From: Spiribacter halobius
GTDB taxonomy: Bacteria > Pseudomonadota > Gammaproteobacteria > Nitrococcales > Nitrococcaceae
Assembly (NCBI RefSeq): GCF_020883455.1
Contig: NZ_CP086615.1
Location: 3,333,501 to 3,397,500, forward strand
Length of the DNA stretch: 64,000 bases
Direction of reading: 5' to 3'
Below the pieces are notes generated by a model. That model saw only the letters and a list, made by a program, of their open reading frames with translations. It had not been told where the DNA came from and did not search any database. A program made the position numbers and the translations under genes. This document shows, piece after piece, positions 1 to 7,116 of the stretch (position 1 is its first letter; each line of letters opens with the position of its first letter).

Positions 1-109
1 GGAAGCGCTCCGGGTCGCTCGCGTTAATCAGATTTACCACGCCGTTCTCGAGGCCGCCGGTGTCGAGCCGGTAGACCACGTGCGCGATGAGGGGGCGATC
101 GTCCTGCAC
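1..109 (-). CDS. XrtA-associated glycosyltransferase, N-terminal fragment (cut by window edge)
   Basis: The first 36 codons of a gene running off the left edge. The translation contains RPLIAHVVYRLDTGGLENG and then VVNLIN, the start of GT4-type glycosyltransferases found next to exosortase A (the TIGR03088-like sugar transferase group, from memory). Such enzymes act in the cytoplasm and add sugars to the lipid-linked EPS precursor. The start is a GTG two bases after the xrtA stop, with a G-rich Shine-Dalgarno stretch in the end of xrtA, so the gene is probably translated in the same operon. Only the first nucleotide-binding half-domain segment is visible, so the specificity cannot be judged. 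Confidence 0.75.
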   Translation of the reverse strand, partial: MQDDRPLIAHVVYRLDTGGLENGVVNLINASDPERF

Positions 110-111
110 GG

Positions 112-1677
112 CTACTGCCCCCCTCGCACGGTGGACGTGAGTGTGTCGTCAAGCGCCGGGCGGGCGTCGGCGAGGAAGGCGCGCAGGGTCTCGCGGGCCT
201 CCTCGCGCTCGGTGCCGTAAGGGGCGTAGACGACGACCCCGGCGGTGCCGCGCTCGCGGCCCATGAGCGGCGCGAATGCCTCCAGCGCCTTGCCCTGGAT
301 CCGGTCGGTGAGGTGCTCGCCGCCGATCCAGTACCAGTACCAGGCGAGCACGCGCTGGCCCTCCAGGCGCAGGTCCGCCTCGTAGACCGACCCGCCGGGG
401 GCGGCAGGGACGTCCCCACGCACACTGACCGTGGTCATGCGCCAGCGCGGATGCTTCTGCTCCACCATGACGTTCTGGCTGTTGATGAGCTCGCCCTGCT
501 CCGCGTGCGGCAGGTAGTAGGCCAGGTAGAGGCCGGCCTCGCCGGCGGGCCCCTGGTAGCTCGCGTGGCGCTCGAGGTCCATGCCGCGGTAGCGGGGCGA
601 CCACTCAGTGAGCCCGCCGTCACTCTGCGACCATCCGGCCACCACCGGCGCCTGCAGCGCCGCGCGGGAGAAGGCGCTGGCGGGCGGGCCCTGGAGCTGG
701 TACGCAAGCGCCGGCCAGGCGGCCAGGGCGAGCACGCCGATACCCGCCACGGAGAACGGTGTGGCAAGGCCCTGCCGACGCGGCTCGGGCTCGAGGCTGC
801 CGGGCGCCGGGCCACGGGTGTCCTCCGCCCAGTAGGCGCCGACCCAGAACATCAGCAGAATCACCACGCCGAAGAACACCCAGCCATAGATCAGGTGATC
901 GACGCCGGTGGCGTATTCCATGCCGCTGAAGTGGCCGATCATCACGATCATGTAGGCGCGCAGGCTGTTGGCGATGATCGGAACGATCACCGAGGCCACC
1001 ACGAACAGGCTGCGCCGCAGGGCGCTGCGGTAGGTGATGTAGGCGTAAAGCGTGCCGAGGGCCACTGAGGCGATCAGGTAGCGCAGGCCGCTGCAGCCCT
1101 CGACGATGGACCAGTTGCCACTCGGCAGGCTGAAGAAGAACCCCTCCCGGAACACCGGAATGCCCGACAGGCGCACCAGGGAGACGGTGACGTCCGCCGT
1201 CAGCTTCATCAGCGGCAGGATGAGGAACTCGCCGATGGGCACCGAGAAGAACAGGTAGGCGAGCGGGAAGAGCAGCGCCCAGACCACCCGGGTGCCCAGC
1301 GTCAGCCAGACCACGGCGGGGATCATGCTCACCAGCGCGAGCTGCTGGGTCACAGCCACCTCGGCGAGGTCGCTCAGCAGCCAGAGGAAGCCCGCCCCGA
1401 TCAGCACGACCAGCGCCAGCGGCTGGGGCCGCGGCGCGATCTGCGCCAGCACCTCCCGCCGCCGCCAGATCAGGAACAGGCTGATGGGCGCGATTATGTA
1501 GCCGTGGGCGAAGGTCTCCGAGCGCGTCCAGATCTCCACCATGGACCAGGCCGTGGGGAAGAACAGCGCCAGGGTGAGCGCGATGAGCCCCACCGCCAGC
1601 GCACCCGCCAGCGGCCAGGAATAGGGCCGCTGCTCACCGACCGCAGCCGAAGGCAGGTGATCGGTGCTCGCGCTCAT
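112..1677 (-). CDS. xrtA: Exosortase A with C-terminal EpsI domain
   Basis: A 521-residue polytopic inner-membrane transpeptidase-like enzyme thought to recognise PEP-CTERM tails, cleave them and pass the protein on to the surface or EPS. The exosortase catalytic triad is visible: Cys195 in EGCSGLRY, Arg240 in NSLRAY and His261 in DHLIYGW, all within a bundle of about eight membrane helices (residues ~20-275). Residues ~310-510 form the periplasmic EpsI-type domain (NSQNVMVEQKHPRW, WYWYWIGGEH), typical of the fused XrtA subtype. The ATG at 1677 was chosen because it overlaps the upstream glycosyltransferase stop as ATGA and begins the conserved N-terminus. The open frame extends further upstream only through repeat sequence. 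Its neighbours are all EPS genes. Its likely substrates here are the two PEP-CTERM proteins at about 30 and 33 kb. Confidence 0.95.
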   Translation of the reverse strand: MSASTDHLPSAAVGEQRPYSWPLAGALAVGLIALTLALFFPTAWSMVEIWTRSETFAHGYIIAPISLFLIWRRREVLAQIAPRPQPLALVVLIGAGFLWLLSDLAEVAVTQQLALVSMIPAVVWLTLGTRVVWALLFPLAYLFFSVPIGEFLILPLMKLTADVTVSLVRLSGIPVFREGFFFSLPSGNWSIVEGCSGLRYLIASVALGTLYAYITYRSALRRSLFVVASVIVPIIANSLRAYMIVMIGHFSGMEYATGVDHLIYGWVFFGVVILLMFWVGAYWAEDTRGPAPGSLEPEPRRQGLATPFSVAGIGVLALAAWPALAYQLQGPPASAFSRAALQAPVVAGWSQSDGGLTEWSPRYRGMDLERHASYQGPAGEAGLYLAYYLPHAEQGELINSQNVMVEQKHPRWRMTTVSVRGDVPAAPGGSVYEADLRLEGQRVLAWYWYWIGGEHLTDRIQGKALEAFAPLMGRERGTAGVVVYAPYGTEREEARETLRAFLADARPALDDTLTSTVRGGQ

Positions 1678-3662
1678 GAGCGGGACCTCCGACGGGTGGT
1701 GGATGGTGTCGGATGGGGATTCGCGCAGCAGAATTGCGCTCCGACAGGTGCGGCGGCTCTGCCGCGACTCTCCCTGGAGCGAACGGACATTCGGCGCGAG
1801 TGCGCGCCTCCCACAGGTGGATTCATGGCCTCGGTGGCGTGATCGAAGCCCGTAGGAGCGGCGCCCTCGCCGCGAATCCCTTTCCCGGTGGGAGCGGTCT
1901 CCGACCACGATAGCGCGCCCCGCGCGCTGCCCGGGACGCTGGGATGCACGTCGCTGCGCGCCATTTCGCGGTCGGAGACCGCTCCCACGGGATAAGCAGC
2001 GTCCCGACCGTAGGTCGTGCGCGGCGACGCCGCGTGCGACGTTTCCACGTCTGCCATGGGATGTCGCACACCGCTTTCGGCGGTGCACGACCTACTGGAT
2101 CCCGGGCTTCGACGCGAGGGCGCGCCTCCCACAGGCGGGTTCAGGGCCTCAGTGGCTCGATTGAAGCCTTTGGGAGCGGCACCCTCGCCGCGAATCTCCG
2201 GCTCGTTCCCCCTCGCCAGCAACGCCTCCACCGCGGCGACCGACGCGGCCCAGCTATGGTGCTCGCGGACATAGCGCATCGCGTTCGCCCCCAGCTCGGC
2301 CGCTCGCTCGGGGCGCTGAATCAGGGCAAGCACGGCCTCGACGAAGGGCTTGGGGTCGCTCGCGACGAACAGGTGCTCGCCGTGCCTCACGTCGATCCCC
2401 TCCAGCGCCTGCGGGGTACAGACGACGGTCTTGGCCATCGCCATGGCCTCCAGCACCTTGTTCTGAATGCCCCGCGCGATGGTGAGCGGCGCCACCACCG
2501 CGGCGGCGTGGCCGACGTAGGGGCGGACGTCCGGCACGCGGCCGGTGACACTGATGCCCGCCTCCCGCGCGAGCGCCTCAACGGCAGGCGTGGGGCGCAG
2601 GCCAACGACGCAGAACGCGGTGTCGGGCTCGCGTTCGCGAATGCGCGGGAAGATCTCGCGGGCGAACCAGAGGACGGCCTCGACGTTGGGGCGATAGTCC
2701 ATGGCGCCGGTGAAGACCAGGGTGTGCGTCCCGCCGAAGGGGTTCTCCCCGCACTTCTCCGGGCTGAAGTACTCGGTGTCGACCCCGTTCGGCACGGCGT
2801 GCACCCGCCCCGCGAGCTCCGGCGCCGACCGCAGGAAGCAAGTCCGCTCGGATTCGGTGACCAGCAGCGTATGGTCCGCCCGGTGTGCGCGCTCGCGCTC
2901 GAAGGCGGCGAGGCGGCGCCCTTCCAGGCTGTAGAGCCAGCCCATCAGGCCCCCAGCTTCGCCGTATTGGCGCCATTTCTCGGAGTCGACGTCGACGAAG
3001 TCCGTGATGGTGAGGGGGCGGAGATCGCCGCGGCTCGTGCCTCCCACGGCGGGGAGGGGCTTCGCTCCTGCTTTGGGAGAGAGTTCGGGCGCACCTGTGG
3101 GAGAGTCGCCGCGGCTCGCGCCTCCCACAGCGAGCGGAACGCCCTCCTTCCCTGTGGGAGGCGCTTGTAGCGGCGACTCTTCGGCAGGCACTCTGCCCGC
3201 CGCCAAGGGTCGCTGAGCCGACTCACCTCCCACAGGTAGCGACAGTGCCCCGGTGGTCCGATCAACGCCTGTGGGAGCGGCGCCCTCGCCGCGAATCGGC
3301 ATGTACTGCGCCATCGTCGACGAGTAGACGAAGACGTTGTCCATGCCCTCCGCGAGCTTCGCGCCCACCCAGCGCTGCATGCGACGGTCGCGATAGAAGG
3401 CGACGCTCAGGGACTGCCGGGTGGGCAGCGCGGCAAGGCTGCGCAGCTTGCCCAGCCGGCGGTTCAGCCACACCAGATGCACTTCGGCGCAGATCTGCTC
3501 GAGGGCCTCGCGTCCCGCCCAGTCCACGGCATCGTCCACGAAGGCCCCGAGATGGACGCGGTGCCGTGCCGCCAGCCCGCGCAGGAGGTTCCAGGCGCGG
3601 ATCTTCTCGCCCTTGTCCGGCGGGTAGGGGATGCGGTGGCATAGGAACAGCAGGTCGCTCAT
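1674..3662 (-). CDS. PEP-CTERM/XrtA-associated glycosyltransferase with in-frame repeat insertions
   Basis: A 662-residue reading frame containing a GT4-type glycosyltransferase of the exosortase-associated group (TIGR03087-like). The N-terminal motif is LFLCHRIPYPPDKGEKIR, with DFVDVDSEKW in the middle and GIQNKVLEAMAMAKTVV in the nucleotide-sugar domain. The core accounts for about 396 residues, the usual family length. The rest is foreign: residues ~123-214 and the last ~174 residues are translated palindromic repeats rich in Gly, Ala, Pro, Ser and Arg (IRGEGAAPTG, PVGAVSDRE, SPLQAPPT). Despite about 0.8 kb of inserted DNA there is no stop, and the final codons still overlap xrtA as ATGA. 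The start at 3662 begins the conserved N-terminus; upstream extension is shadow sequence. The enzyme may still fold, since one insert falls between structural elements and the other is a tail, but activity is unproven. Confidence 0.85.
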   Translation of the reverse strand: MSDLLFLCHRIPYPPDKGEKIRAWNLLRGLAARHRVHLGAFVDDAVDWAGREALEQICAEVHLVWLNRRLGKLRSLAALPTRQSLSVAFYRDRRMQRWVGAKLAEGMDNVFVYSSTMAQYMPIRGEGAAPTGVDRTTGALSLPVGGESAQRPLAAGRVPAEESPLQAPPTGKEGVPLAVGGASRGDSPTGAPELSPKAGAKPLPAVGGTSRGDLRPLTITDFVDVDSEKWRQYGEAGGLMGWLYSLEGRRLAAFERERAHRADHTLLVTESERTCFLRSAPELAGRVHAVPNGVDTEYFSPEKCGENPFGGTHTLVFTGAMDYRPNVEAVLWFAREIFPRIREREPDTAFCVVGLRPTPAVEALAREAGISVTGRVPDVRPYVGHAAAVVAPLTIARGIQNKVLEAMAMAKTVVCTPQALEGIDVRHGEHLFVASDPKPFVEAVLALIQRPERAAELGANAMRYVREHHSWAASVAAVEALLARGNEPEIRGEGAAPKGFNRATEALNPPVGGAPSRRSPGSSRSCTAESGVRHPMADVETSHAASPRTTYGRDAAYPVGAVSDREMARSDVHPSVPGSARGALSWSETAPTGKGIRGEGAAPTGFDHATEAMNPPVGGAHSRRMSVRSRESRGRAAAPVGAQFCCANPHPTPSTTRRRSRS
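1789..1877. repeat. Family A palindromic repeat in the glycosyltransferase tail
   Basis: A unit of about 89 bp whose ends are inverted copies of each other: a left arm with GCGCGCCTCCCACAGG and a right arm with TAGGAGCGGCGCCCTCGC and CGCGAAT. The centre reads like TTCATGGCCTCGGTGG. On the minus strand it is translated as IRGEGAAPTGFDHATEAMNP followed by PVGG. A partial family D-like arm lies just to its left (from about 1741). Copies of the same family occur at 2107 and 3211. Confidence 0.8.
1888..1988. repeat. Family B palindromic repeat
   Basis: A unit of about 101 bp bounded by GTGGGAGCGGTCTCCGACC on the left and its inverted copy (CGGTCGGAGACCGCTCCCAC) on the right, with a less conserved GC-rich centre. 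It resembles the REP/BIME style of paired repeats known from Pseudomonas and enterics. On the minus strand it is translated as PVGAVSDRE and then WSETAPTG. A related full copy sits inside the epimerase gene at 6183-6283. Confidence 0.8.
2010..2095. repeat. Family C palindromic repeat
   Basis: A unit of about 86 bp bounded by GTAGGTCGTGCGCGGC and an inverted arm ending GTGCACGACCTAC, with GATGTCGCACACC inside. On the minus strand it encodes the segments SCTAESGVRHP and SHAASPRTTYG. Other copies are at 5725 (half), 6307 (half), 40328 and 43512. Confidence 0.8.
2107..2195. repeat. Second family A palindromic repeat in the glycosyltransferase tail
   Basis: A near copy of the unit at 1789-1877, with arms GCGCGCCTCCCACAGG and GGGAGCGGCACCCTCGCC and CGCGAAT at the right end. 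It marks the boundary between the true glycosyltransferase core (ending near LLARG) and the repeat-derived tail, and reads IRGEGAAPKGFNRATEALNP on the minus strand. Confidence 0.8.
3021..3296. repeat. Compound repeat (families D and A) inside the glycosyltransferase gene
   Basis: About 276 bp of palindromic repeats in the middle of the reading frame. A family D unit lies at 3103-3179, with left arm GAGTCGCCGCGGCTCGCG and an inverted right arm ending GTAGCGGCGACTC. A partial D arm lies to its left. A family A unit runs from about 3211 to 3296, ending GGAGCGGCGCCCTCGCCGCG. The minus strand reads through all of it without a stop (residues ~123-214). It separates YSSTMAQYMP from DFVDVDSEKW, which I expect to be close together in other family members. 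Confidence 0.8.
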
Positions 3663-3667
3663 GCCGG

Positions 3668-4882
3668 TCACCCGAGGCTGCGGACTATGTGAGGGCCAAT
3701 GGCATTCGCCACCGGCAGCGGGAGGCGCTGCCAGAGGCGGATGAAGCGCTGGTAGCGCGGGTTCATGGGGCTGTTGTCGCGCAGCGCGTGCTCGCGCACC
3801 AAGCGGCACTCGTAGTGCAGCGGCTCGGGGATGAACCCCCAATGCTTCTTGAAGCGGTAGGAGCCCGTGTCCTTCTTGCTGCGGCCGTAGTCGAAGACCC
3901 TGCAGCCCCTCTGCCGCGCACGCTCCATGAGCGACCAGTACATGAAGTCGTTGGCGTAGAGCCCCCGGCTCGCGCCGGTGCCGCCGCCGTAGTAGGGGAA
4001 CACCTCGTCGCGGAAGTAGAAGCTGAGCACGCTCGCCACGATCCGGCCGCGGTGGGTGACTGTGAGCACCTCGCAGGCGTCGCCGAAGACGTCACGCAGG
4101 ATGTCGAAGTAACGCTTCGCGAAGACCGGGGTACCCAGGTTGCGCACGCTCTCGGCGTAAGCCGGGAAGAAGCGCGCGCTGTCGTCATCCAGTGACCACT
4201 CAAGGCCCGCGTCGATGCCCTTGCGCACCATGGCCCGCTGCTTGCGGGGGATGGCCTTCAGGTTGGCGTCCGGGTCCTCGTGGATGGCGCCGCGGAAGGT
4301 GACGTAGAGGTCTTTCGTGGGCCAGTCGTCGTGTAGGGCGAAGTCGCGGTGACGGTACTCCAGGTGGCCGACGCCGAGGTCCTCGGCAAGATCCACGGCG
4401 GCCTGGTCCAGCGCCTGGGTCGCCCGGTCCGTGGTCGCGGCGATGCCGCCGTAGACACAGAACGGCAGCGAGGTGAGCTGGTCGCCGAACAGCCGGCTTC
4501 TCACCCGGGCCAGCGGCAGCACCCCCTCGATGCCCTGCTCGCCCTCGGCCATCAGGAACCAGGTGGGGTGCCGGAAGGCGCGCTCGATGACCGTCTGCCA
4601 GCCGGCGCGGTGGCAGAAGGTGGCCGTTGGGCAGGCGTCGACGAAGGCGTCCCAGCGGGGGTGGTCGCTTTCGGTCAGGGTGGTGACCTGGAGGCCGTGC
4701 GAAGAGTCGCCGCGACTCGCGCCTCCCACAGTGGCAGGAGGAGACTCTGGCGCCGCTGTGGGAGGCGCTTGTAGCGGCGACTCTTCAGTAGGGTTCCTGC
4801 CCGCCGCGGAGGGTCGCCGAGTGGACTCGCCTCCCACGGGCGGCTCGGACTCACCGGCGTGGCGCTCCATCCACTCGCTCAT
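3668..4882 (-). CDS. FemAB-like protein of the XrtA system, repeat-expanded N-terminus
   Basis: A 404-residue protein of the FemAB/GNAT-like group associated with PEP-CTERM systems (TIGR03019-like). FemAB relatives transfer amino acids from aminoacyl-tRNA; the substrate in EPS loci is not established. Conserved-looking segments are FCHRAGWQTVIERAF, GYxDA-like FPYYGGGTGASR, and VFDYGRSKKDTGSYRFKKHW near the C-terminus, which is diagnostic of this family. After eleven or twelve native-looking residues (MSEWMERHAGE) there are about 50 residues translated from a family D repeat, then the core begins at LQVTTLTE. Without the insert the length is about 354, normal for the family. The ATG at 4882 overlaps the deacetylase stop (ATGA). 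The gene lies 5 bp before the next glycosyltransferase. Confidence 0.85.
   Translation of the reverse strand: MSEWMERHAGESEPPVGGESTRRPSAAGRNPTEESPLQAPPTAAPESPPATVGGASRGDSSHGLQVTTLTESDHPRWDAFVDACPTATFCHRAGWQTVIERAFRHPTWFLMAEGEQGIEGVLPLARVRSRLFGDQLTSLPFCVYGGIAATTDRATQALDQAAVDLAEDLGVGHLEYRHRDFALHDDWPTKDLYVTFRGAIHEDPDANLKAIPRKQRAMVRKGIDAGLEWSLDDDSARFFPAYAESVRNLGTPVFAKRYFDILRDVFGDACEVLTVTHRGRIVASVLSFYFRDEVFPYYGGGTGASRGLYANDFMYWSLMERARQRGCRVFDYGRSKKDTGSYRFKKHWGFIPEPLHYECRLVREHALRDNSPMNPRYQRFIRLWQRLPLPVANAIGPHIVRSLG
4701..4845. repeat. Family D repeat plus half unit in the 5' end of the femAB-like gene
   Basis: A full family D unit lies at 4704-4783 (arms GAGTCGCCGCGACTCGCG and GTAGCGGCGACTC). A half unit with GGACTCGCCTCCCACGGG ends near 4845. 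The minus strand is open throughout and encodes ESPLQAPPT and VGGASRGDS, the same peptide motifs seen in the neighbouring glycosyltransferase insert. Confidence 0.8.
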
Positions 4883-5847
4883 CCCATCACCTCGGGAAAA
4901 ATCCGGTCGATGCGGTCCCAGGCGAAGTCCTGGAGCAGGCGCCGGAGGCGGCCTTCGGTGCGGCGGAGGCCAACGTAGTGGCGGAAGCGGGTCCTCGCCG
5001 GGATGCCGGGCATGCGCGGCTGGTCCGGGTCGATCTCCCACGGGTGTAGATAGAAGATCGCGTTGCGGCCCTCGGCGTTGATGCGGCGCAGGCTCCAGCG
5101 GCTGACGCCGTAGGGCAGCAGGCGGAAGTAGCCACCGCCGGCGGCGGGCCATGTGCGCCCGGCGGCCGGCAGCGCAGCCACGGGGATCTCCAGCGCGCTG
5201 CCCTCACCATTCGGCCGGTGCAGACCGAGGGGCGAGTCCGGCATGCCGTAGTGATCATGGCGGATCGGGTACACGCTCGAGCTGTAGGCATGCCCGGTCG
5301 CGGCCAGCGCGTCCCAGGCCCGGGGGGTGCGCGCGTCCATGGAGAAGCTGGGAGCACGGTAGCCGCGCACGAGGGCGCCGCCGGCGTCCTCCAGCAGGCC
5401 CTTGGCGCGTATGAGGTCCTCGCGGAAAGCTGCATCGTCGAGGTCGCGGACCCGGCGGTGGTCGTAGCCGTGGCTGGCCAGCTCGTGGCCTTCCTCGACG
5501 ATCCGCCGGACGAGCGCGGGATAGCGCTCGGCGATCCACCCGAGGGTAAAGCAGGTGCTGCGCACGCCATGCTCGGCCATAAGGTCGAGCAGGCGGTGGG
5601 TGTTGGCCTCGACCCGGCCCGGATAGTCGTCCCAATGCGCCCGCGGTGCTATGCCCTCGAAGGCGGAGACCTGGAAGTAGTCTTCGATGTCGAGGGTGAG
5701 GGCGTTGACTGGGTTAGCCGGGCTGGGATGTCGCACACGGCCTTCGGCCGTGCACGACCTACCGGCTTGTACTGCGCCGCGCGCGGCTTCGCGGGCGGAG
5801 ACCGCTCCCACGGGGAGTTTGCTACGCCACTGCTCCATCTCAGCCAC
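4879..5847 (-). CDS. Polysaccharide deacetylase of the XrtA/PEP-CTERM locus
   Basis: A 322-residue NodB-fold deacetylase (TIGR03006-like), probably removing acetyl groups from amino sugars of the exopolysaccharide. NodB motifs are visible: ALTLDIEDYFQV (motif 1, Asp53 and Asp56), GHELASHGYDHRR (motif 2, metal His), RGYRAPSFS (motif 3) and FYLHPWEID (motif 5). Residues ~8-46 do not belong to the family and are translated family B and C half repeats (PVGAVSARE, SCTAEGRVRHP). The family normally starts almost directly at ALT-D. The ATG at 5847 overlaps the epimerase 3' end by 8 bp. A later start is possible but no good one is seen before the catalytic motif, so the repeat-derived leader is probably translated. 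Confidence 0.88.
   Translation of the reverse strand: MAEMEQWRSKLPVGAVSAREAARGAVQAGRSCTAEGRVRHPSPANPVNALTLDIEDYFQVSAFEGIAPRAHWDDYPGRVEANTHRLLDLMAEHGVRSTCFTLGWIAERYPALVRRIVEEGHELASHGYDHRRVRDLDDAAFREDLIRAKGLLEDAGGALVRGYRAPSFSMDARTPRAWDALAATGHAYSSSVYPIRHDHYGMPDSPLGLHRPNGEGSALEIPVAALPAAGRTWPAAGGGYFRLLPYGVSRWSLRRINAEGRNAIFYLHPWEIDPDQPRMPGIPARTRFRHYVGLRRTEGRLRRLLQDFAWDRIDRIFPEVMG
5725..5814. repeat. Family C and B half repeats in the deacetylase leader
   Basis: Bases 5725-5762 carry a family C arm with its own inner hairpin (CACACGGCC / GGCCGTG, ending CACGACCTAC). Bases 5776-5814 carry a family B arm ending GGAGACCGCTCCCACGGG. Both are translated on the minus strand as residues ~8-46 of the deacetylase. 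Confidence 0.75.
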
Positions 5848-7093
5848 TCCTGCCGAGCCAGCGGTTGAGCTCGGTGGCGATGCGCTCGGCGGTCTGGCCG
5901 TCCCAATACTCCGGGATGCGGCCCTGCTTGCCGCCGGTGGTGAGGATGTTGTCCACCGCGGCGAGGATGGTGGCGCGGTCGGTGCCGACCAGGGTGTTGG
6001 TGCCCTGCTCGATGGTGATGGGGCGCTCGGTGTTCTCCCGCACGGTGAGGCACGGGATGCCGAGGGCGGTGGTCTCCTCCTGGAGGCCGCCGGAGTCGGT
6101 GATCACCAGGGTGGCGCTCTGGAGCAGCCCGAGCATGGTGAGGTAGTCGACGGGGTCCAGGAGGTGGAGGTTGGTCGCTCCCGTGGGAGCGGCTTCCGAC
6201 CGCGAAACGGCGCCTGGCGCCGTACCCTCCGGGGGCTCCTGGAGCGCGCTGCGCGCGCTTTCGCGGTCGGAGACCGCTCCCACAGGAGCCGCTGTGCCCG
6301 CGGAGCCGTAGGTCGTGCGCGGCGCAGCCACGTGCGACATCCGCGCGCGGGTCCGCGGATGCACGGGGAACACAAGCGGCAAACGCTCGGCGGCCTCGTT
6401 AAGGGTGCCAACGATGTTCGCGAGGACTGCCGCGTCGTCCACGTTCGACGGGCGGTGCAGGGTGACAAGGCCCCAGGGCTTCGCCGGGTCCACGTCCAGC
6501 GCCGCGAGAGTCTGGGCGGCGCTTACCGCCTTCTCCCGGTTGCGGTGGACGGAGTCGATCATGACGTTGCCGACGAAGCGCACGCGCTCGGCGGGCACCC
6601 CTTCGCGGGCGAGGTTGTCCTCGGCTTTCGCCTCCGTGGTGAACAGCAGGTCGGCAATCTGATCGGTAAGGACGCGGTTGATCTCCTCGGGCATGGTGCG
6701 GTCGTAGGAGCGCAGGCCGGCCTCGACGTGAATCACGGGCACGCCCTTCTTGCTCGCCACCAGGGTGCACGCGAGCGTGGAGTTGACGTCCCCGACCACG
6801 AGCACCGCCGCCGGCTGCACCTCGTCCAGGACCGGCTCGAAGTGCTCCATCACCGCCGCGGTCTGCTTCGCGTGGCTGCCGGAGCCCACCTCCAGGGAGA
6901 TGTCCGGCTTCGGCAGGCCAAGCGCCGCGAAGTGCTGCTCGTTCATGGCCACGTCGTAGTGCTGGCCGGTGTGCACGAGCGTCGCGGGGATCGCCGGCTC
7001 GGCGCGGGCGAACGCCTCCAGGATCGGCGCCATCTTCATGAAGTTGGGGCGGGCGCCGACGACGCAGAGAACAGGTGGCAGAAGCTTGCTCAT
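5840..7093 (-). CDS. wecB: UDP-N-acetylglucosamine 2-epimerase with internal repeat insertion
   Basis: A 417-residue non-hydrolysing UDP-GlcNAc 2-epimerase that interconverts UDP-GlcNAc and UDP-ManNAc for EPS synthesis. Diagnostic segments are VVGARPNFMKMAP at the N-terminus, HTGQHYD, VIHVEAGLRSYDRTMPEEINR, TLHRPSNVDD and ITDSGGLQEET near the UDP site. Family members are about 370-380 residues. Here residues ~253-308 are an extra stretch translated from a family B repeat plus a family C half unit (SHVAAPRTTYG, PVGAVSDRE), placed between VFPVHPRTR and LLDPVDYL. That junction is a surface loop region in the family, so the fold could tolerate it. The start at 7093 gives the canonical N-terminus. 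The gene lies 23 bp downstream of the barrel protein. Confidence 0.9.
   Translation of the reverse strand: MSKLLPPVLCVVGARPNFMKMAPILEAFARAEPAIPATLVHTGQHYDVAMNEQHFAALGLPKPDISLEVGSGSHAKQTAAVMEHFEPVLDEVQPAAVLVVGDVNSTLACTLVASKKGVPVIHVEAGLRSYDRTMPEEINRVLTDQIADLLFTTEAKAEDNLAREGVPAERVRFVGNVMIDSVHRNREKAVSAAQTLAALDVDPAKPWGLVTLHRPSNVDDAAVLANIVGTLNEAAERLPLVFPVHPRTRARMSHVAAPRTTYGSAGTAAPVGAVSDRESARSALQEPPEGTAPGAVSRSEAAPTGATNLHLLDPVDYLTMLGLLQSATLVITDSGGLQEETTALGIPCLTVRENTERPITIEQGTNTLVGTDRATILAAVDNILTTGGKQGRIPEYWDGQTAERIATELNRWLGRSG
6183..6342. repeat. Family B repeat and family C half unit inside wecB
   Basis: A full family B unit lies at 6183-6283 (GTGGGAGCGGCTTCCGACC and its inverted partner CGGTCGGAGACCGCTCCCAC). 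A family C arm follows at 6307-6342 (GTAGGTCGTGCGCGGC). The net insertion keeps the epimerase frame, adding about 56 residues. Confidence 0.8.
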
Positions 7094-7116
7094 CCCGATC
7101 CGTGCCCTTCCATGCC

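Noticed and set aside
1740..6342. A CRISPR array or insertion sequence in the repeat clusters
   Set aside because: The repeats are palindromic mixed families with irregular spacing, no unique spacers of constant length, and no cas or transposase gene nearby.
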